From positions 1-64,000 of the forward strand of contig JAKSDK010001569.1 in the NCBI GenBank assembly GCA_022360095.1: a stretch of DNA of 64,000 bases. Reading direction: 5' to 3'. The notes beneath the pieces were generated by a model, which was given only the letters and a program-made list of their open reading frames with translations, was not told where the DNA came from and made no database searches. The DNA is from Phycisphaerales bacterium. Lineage in GTDB: Bacteria > Planctomycetota > Phycisphaerae > UBA1845 > UTPLA1. Both the position numbers and the translations under genes were made by a program. Below are positions 61,164 through 64,000 of this stretch, one piece after another; position 1 is the first letter of the stretch, and the number at the start of each line of letters is the position of its first letter.

Positions 61164-63416
61164 ATGCGCTACAATCGTGCCCAGGTCGTTGACGAGAAGT
61201 TCATCTCATTCCTGAAGGGTTGGGGAGATCTTCCCAAGCAAGCATTGACACCGGCGGATCTCGTGCCAGGAGGACGCAATCTGACGGGTCAGGACCTGAT
61301 CGAGATGTTCGAATCACAGATGATCACCCGGCATCTCGACCTGGTCGCACGGGAAATGCGGTCGCGCGATATCGGCTTCTACACCATCGGCAGCGCAGGA
61401 CATGAAGGAAATGCCACCGTGGGTCGCGTGACGCGACACACCGACCCGGCTTTTCTCCATTATCGTAGCGGTGCGTTCATGGCGGAACGGTCTCGCAAGT
61501 TGTCGGGCATCGACATGATCTACGACACGGTGCTTTCGCAGGTCGCCAGCAGCGAGGATCCCATTGCCGGGGGGCGACATAAGGTCTGGGGCAGCGCGCC
61601 GCTTTGGGTCTTGCCGCAGACCAGCACCATTGCCAGCCATCTCCCCAAAGCGGTGGGAACGGCTCTGGCGATTGTTCGAGCGCGGCGCCTGGGGACCCGT
61701 TTGCCGATTCCGAACGACAGCATCGTGGTCTGTAGTTTTGGCGACGCCAGTTGTAACCACAGCACAGCTCTGGGCGCATTCAATGCGGCGTGTTGGGGGA
61801 GCTATCAATCCATTCCGATGCCGGTCCTGTTTGTCTGTGAGGACAACGGTTACGGGATCTCGGTTCGAACGCCCCGTGGTTGGATCGAATCCAAGTTCAT
61901 GAAATATCCCGGCATGACCTATGTCCAGGGGAATGGACTGGACCTTGTGGATGCTCACGCAGCGGTCAGTCGCGCGGTTGAACATTGCAGGCTGCGACGT
62001 GAGCCCGTGTTCCTGCACCTCAAGTTGGTTCGGATGTTGGGCCATGCCGGCAGTGACATGGAAGCGTCCTACCGGAGTCTGGAGGAAATCGAGGCGGCGG
62101 AGGCGGAAGATCCTCTATTGCAATCAGCGCGAACAGTCCTGAAGCACGGCCTAATGACCGCGACTCAAATACTCGCTCAGTATGAGGCGATTCGCGAACA
62201 GACGTCCTCGGCGGCAACCAAGGCCGCTTCCCGTCCACGACTGAACAGCGCGGCAGAGGTGATGGAGGCGCTGGCCCCCTGCCATCCGGAACGCGTACAC
62301 CAAGAAGCGACTCGCGCGGACTATCAGGCGCGCCGTATCGATGTTTTTGGAAGCGAGGAAAGGTTGCCTGAGAAGTCGCAGCCACGGCATTTGGCCGTAC
62401 AAATCAATCACGCGCTTTTCGATGTGATGGCCAAGTATCCGGAGTGTGTCGTCTTCGGCGAGGATGTTGCGACCAAAGGCGGCGTTTACCATGTGATGGC
62501 CGGCCTGCACAAGCGCTTCAAGTTCGGACGCGTCTTCAATACGCAGCTGGACGAGCAAACGATTCTGGGACTCGCCCAAGGCGCCGGTTATATGGGCCTC
62601 CTTCCGATTCCCGAGATTCAATACCTCGCTTACTTTCATAATGCCTGCGATCAGGTTCGCGGCGAGGCCTGTTCGATGCAGTTTTTTTCGAACGATCAGT
62701 TTCGTAATCCGATGGTCATTCGCATCGCCTCGCTGGCCTATCAAAAGGGGTTTGGCGGACACTTCCACAACGACAACAGCATCGCCGCCCTTCGGGATAT
62801 CCCGGGGCTGATTCTCGCGTGCCCGTCGCGAGGCGACGATGCTGCAGGGATGCTTCGGACTGCCGCAGCCCTGTCAAAAATAGACGGCCGTGTTGTTGCA
62901 TTTCTGGAGCCGATCGCTCTGTATATGACGAAGGACCTTTATGAAAAAGGAGATAGCGGCTGGTTGTTCCCCTACCCGGAGCCGGACCGAGCCGTTCCGT
63001 TGGGTGAAGGCCGGGTTTATCACGAGGACGCGAGTGATCTTGTGATTATCACTTTCGGGAACGGCGTTCATCTGTCTTTGAGGGCCGCGAAAGTGCTGAA
63101 GGAGCGATATGATATCAATGCGAGAATCATCGACCTGCGATGGTTGGGTCCCCTGAATCACAAGTTTATCGCACAACATGTAGATGATTGTCGATATTCA
63201 CTCGTCGTCGATGAGGGGCGCCGGACGGGTGGCCTCTCCGAAGCAATCATTACGGGGGTTGTAGAGCACTGCCGAACGCAGCCAATCATCCGTCGTGTCA
63301 CCGGCGAGGATACCTATATTCCGTTGGGGCCCGCAGCCGACAACGTGCTGCCGTCTGAAAATGGAATCATTGATGCCGCGAGGCGTTTGGTGGGGAATCG
63401 GGCCGGTACCGCGTAG
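61164..63416 (+). CDS. Fused E1 alpha-beta component of a 2-oxoacid (branched-chain type) dehydrogenase
   Basis: The 750-residue thiamine diphosphate enzyme carries both subunits in one chain. The alpha part (about 40-380) has the TPP motif from VCSFGDASCNHSTALGAFNAA and HLKLVRMLGHAGSD. The beta part (about 405-750) has VFGEDVATKGGVYHV, IPEIQYLAYFHNACDQ and YSLVVDEGRRTGGLSEA. Alpha and beta are separate genes in most bacteria. It decarboxylates a branched-chain 2-oxoacid and passes the acyl group to an E2, which is not in the window. No E3 is seen either. The ribosome-binding site is weak. Confidence 0.92.
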   Translation: MRYNRAQVVDEKFISFLKGWGDLPKQALTPADLVPGGRNLTGQDLIEMFESQMITRHLDLVAREMRSRDIGFYTIGSAGHEGNATVGRVTRHTDPAFLHYRSGAFMAERSRKLSGIDMIYDTVLSQVASSEDPIAGGRHKVWGSAPLWVLPQTSTIASHLPKAVGTALAIVRARRLGTRLPIPNDSIVVCSFGDASCNHSTALGAFNAACWGSYQSIPMPVLFVCEDNGYGISVRTPRGWIESKFMKYPGMTYVQGNGLDLVDAHAAVSRAVEHCRLRREPVFLHLKLVRMLGHAGSDMEASYRSLEEIEAAEAEDPLLQSARTVLKHGLMTATQILAQYEAIREQTSSAATKAASRPRLNSAAEVMEALAPCHPERVHQEATRADYQARRIDVFGSEERLPEKSQPRHLAVQINHALFDVMAKYPECVVFGEDVATKGGVYHVMAGLHKRFKFGRVFNTQLDEQTILGLAQGAGYMGLLPIPEIQYLAYFHNACDQVRGEACSMQFFSNDQFRNPMVIRIASLAYQKGFGGHFHNDNSIAALRDIPGLILACPSRGDDAAGMLRTAAALSKIDGRVVAFLEPIALYMTKDLYEKGDSGWLFPYPEPDRAVPLGEGRVYHEDASDLVIITFGNGVHLSLRAAKVLKERYDINARIIDLRWLGPLNHKFIAQHVDDCRYSLVVDEGRRTGGLSEAIITGVVEHCRTQPIIRRVTGEDTYIPLGPAADNVLPSENGIIDAARRLVGNRAGTA

Positions 63417-63432
63417 GTGGCGGGTTTAGTTG

Positions 63433-63759
63433 TTATCGGTAGTCGTCTCCCTCTTCCAGGTCTTCGTCTTCTTCATTGGTGCCGTGTTTCCATGAGTCCG
63501 CCTCGTCCACTTCGTCAATTTCGCGCTCCATGTGCTTGAACATCTTTTCTTGGAGCGGCTGCATGCGCCGGTAGATGTCGAGCGTGGCTTCATAGGCCTT
63601 CACGAGCCGGTCCATCTTGTGGGTCAACTCGCCGGTCTTGAGGAGTTGCCACTTTGCCAGGCACTCCGGCTCCTTGATGTTCGTGAAGGGGTCGCATTTG
63701 AATGTGGCCTGGCCTGTCGGGCCCCGCACGAAGAGTTCGCAATCATGGCACTGCATCAT
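63433..63759 (-). CDS. Small Cys-motif protein (unknown)
   Basis: The 108-residue protein starts at MMQCHDCELFVRG, with GGAAG 6 bases upstream of the first ATG. Cys residues at about 4, 7, 24 and 35 (QCHDC, FKCDP, PECLAK) suggest a zinc site; a helical middle and an acidic tail (EEDEDLEEGDDYR) follow. It begins 37 bases after the end of the gene cut by the window edge and is probably cotranscribed with it. The family is not known to me, though similar planctomycete proteins may exist. Confidence 0.8.
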   Translation of the reverse strand: MMQCHDCELFVRGPTGQATFKCDPFTNIKEPECLAKWQLLKTGELTHKMDRLVKAYEATLDIYRRMQPLQEKMFKHMEREIDEVDEADSWKHGTNEEDEDLEEGDDYR

Positions 63760-63796
63760 TATATACTTCCGTCTATATTTCAATCCGCGCGGCGAA

Positions 63797-64000
63797 TTAC
63801 CAGAAATAATCTCCGAGGGTGGGCATTCTGTCATTAAATTTTTTGATGTCGGAGCGCCACCACGAATTTATCGCCTCAATTTTTTGGTCAAGCTGCGAAG
63901 GGGCTCTTTCTTCTCGTTTGGCAAGGTCTTGCACGGTCATTTGGAGATGTGCTTCTCTCATTTGGATTCGCCTCTGAGAATAAGGGTCATTTGCGCAGCC
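63797..64000 (-). CDS. Hypothetical protein, C-terminal fragment (cut by window edge)
   Basis: The last 67 codons and the stop (TAA at 63797) lie inside the window. The fragment runs GCANDPYSQRRIQMR to RMPTLGDYFW and is helical and rich in Arg, Glu and Gln. The first residues, GCAN, would fit a lipobox end if the missing start supplied a hydrophobic leader; that cannot be tested here. It is followed closely by the Cys-motif gene on the same strand. Confidence 0.7.
   Translation of the reverse strand, partial: GCANDPYSQRRIQMREAHLQMTVQDLAKREERAPSQLDQKIEAINSWWRSDIKKFNDRMPTLGDYFW

Overview
The window looks like a chromosomal segment of a planctomycete (phylum Planctomycetota). The phylum call is inference, and a Phycisphaerae-like lineage is only a guess. 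It rests on giant secreted proteins that end in dockerin-like EF-hand pairs, a prepilin-like protein with the planctomycete H-x(9-11)-DG ending, an ECF sigma factor overlapping a Ser/Thr kinase gene, an exosortase/EpsI exopolysaccharide locus, and a protein joining TPR repeats to RNA polymerase alpha C-terminal domains. An LPS-type acyltransferase, arabinose-5-phosphate isomerase and a Wza-like exporter indicate an outer membrane.

Region 1 (1-8.1 kb, minus strand) runs from a prepilin-like gene through a zinc-ribbon membrane protein to two very large secreted proteins built from LDL-receptor-type YWTD propellers, thrombospondin type 3 calcium repeats and a terminal dockerin-like module. A further secreted protein is cut by the left edge. 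Region 2 (8.6-12.1 kb, plus) diverges from it and holds an ECF sigma factor translationally coupled to a zinc-finger/kinase/TPR protein. An initiator tRNA with its own promoter follows at 12.4 kb. Region 3 (12.6-19.1 kb) has a secreted HEXXH protein, a PilZ-receiver-degenerate HPt protein, a divergent cheX-cheY pair, a DUF342/FapA protein and MgtE.

Region 4 (19.3-31.6 kb) is mostly housekeeping: an M28 peptidase with three PDZ domains, a PEGA lipoprotein, RuvX, mannose-1-phosphate guanylyltransferase, a UvrD/PcrA helicase, an EF-G-like GTPase without the catalytic His, an LpxL-like acyltransferase with an altered catalytic box, an HEXXH protein and KdsD. Region 5 (31.6-43.7 kb) is the exopolysaccharide locus. 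In transcription order it reads Wza-like lipoprotein, exosortase, EpsI protein, a 1539-residue TPR protein and a Wzc-like tyrosine autokinase, continuing into kdsD; a NeuD/PglD-type acyltransferase diverges from it.

Region 6 (43.7-51.5 kb, minus) is the replication cluster dnaA, dnaN, DUF721/DciA-like, gyrB, plus a GT-C-type membrane protein. recF is not between dnaN and gyrB. Gene orientation flips at about 51.5 kb, most genes to the left being on the minus strand and most to the right on the plus strand. One perfect DnaA box lies at 49960. oriC is therefore probably at 49.7-51.9 kb.

Region 7 (51.9-64 kb) has the TPR/alphaCTD protein, a SpoIID-like lipoprotein, a CHASE2 adenylate cyclase with large insertions, an N-terminal-dockerin secreted protein, a glutaryl-CoA-dehydrogenase-like enzyme, an M50 protease with zinc ribbons, a fused E1 alpha-beta 2-oxoacid dehydrogenase, a small Cys-motif protein and one gene cut by the right edge. 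I saw no CRISPR array, insertion sequence, integrase or rRNA gene.
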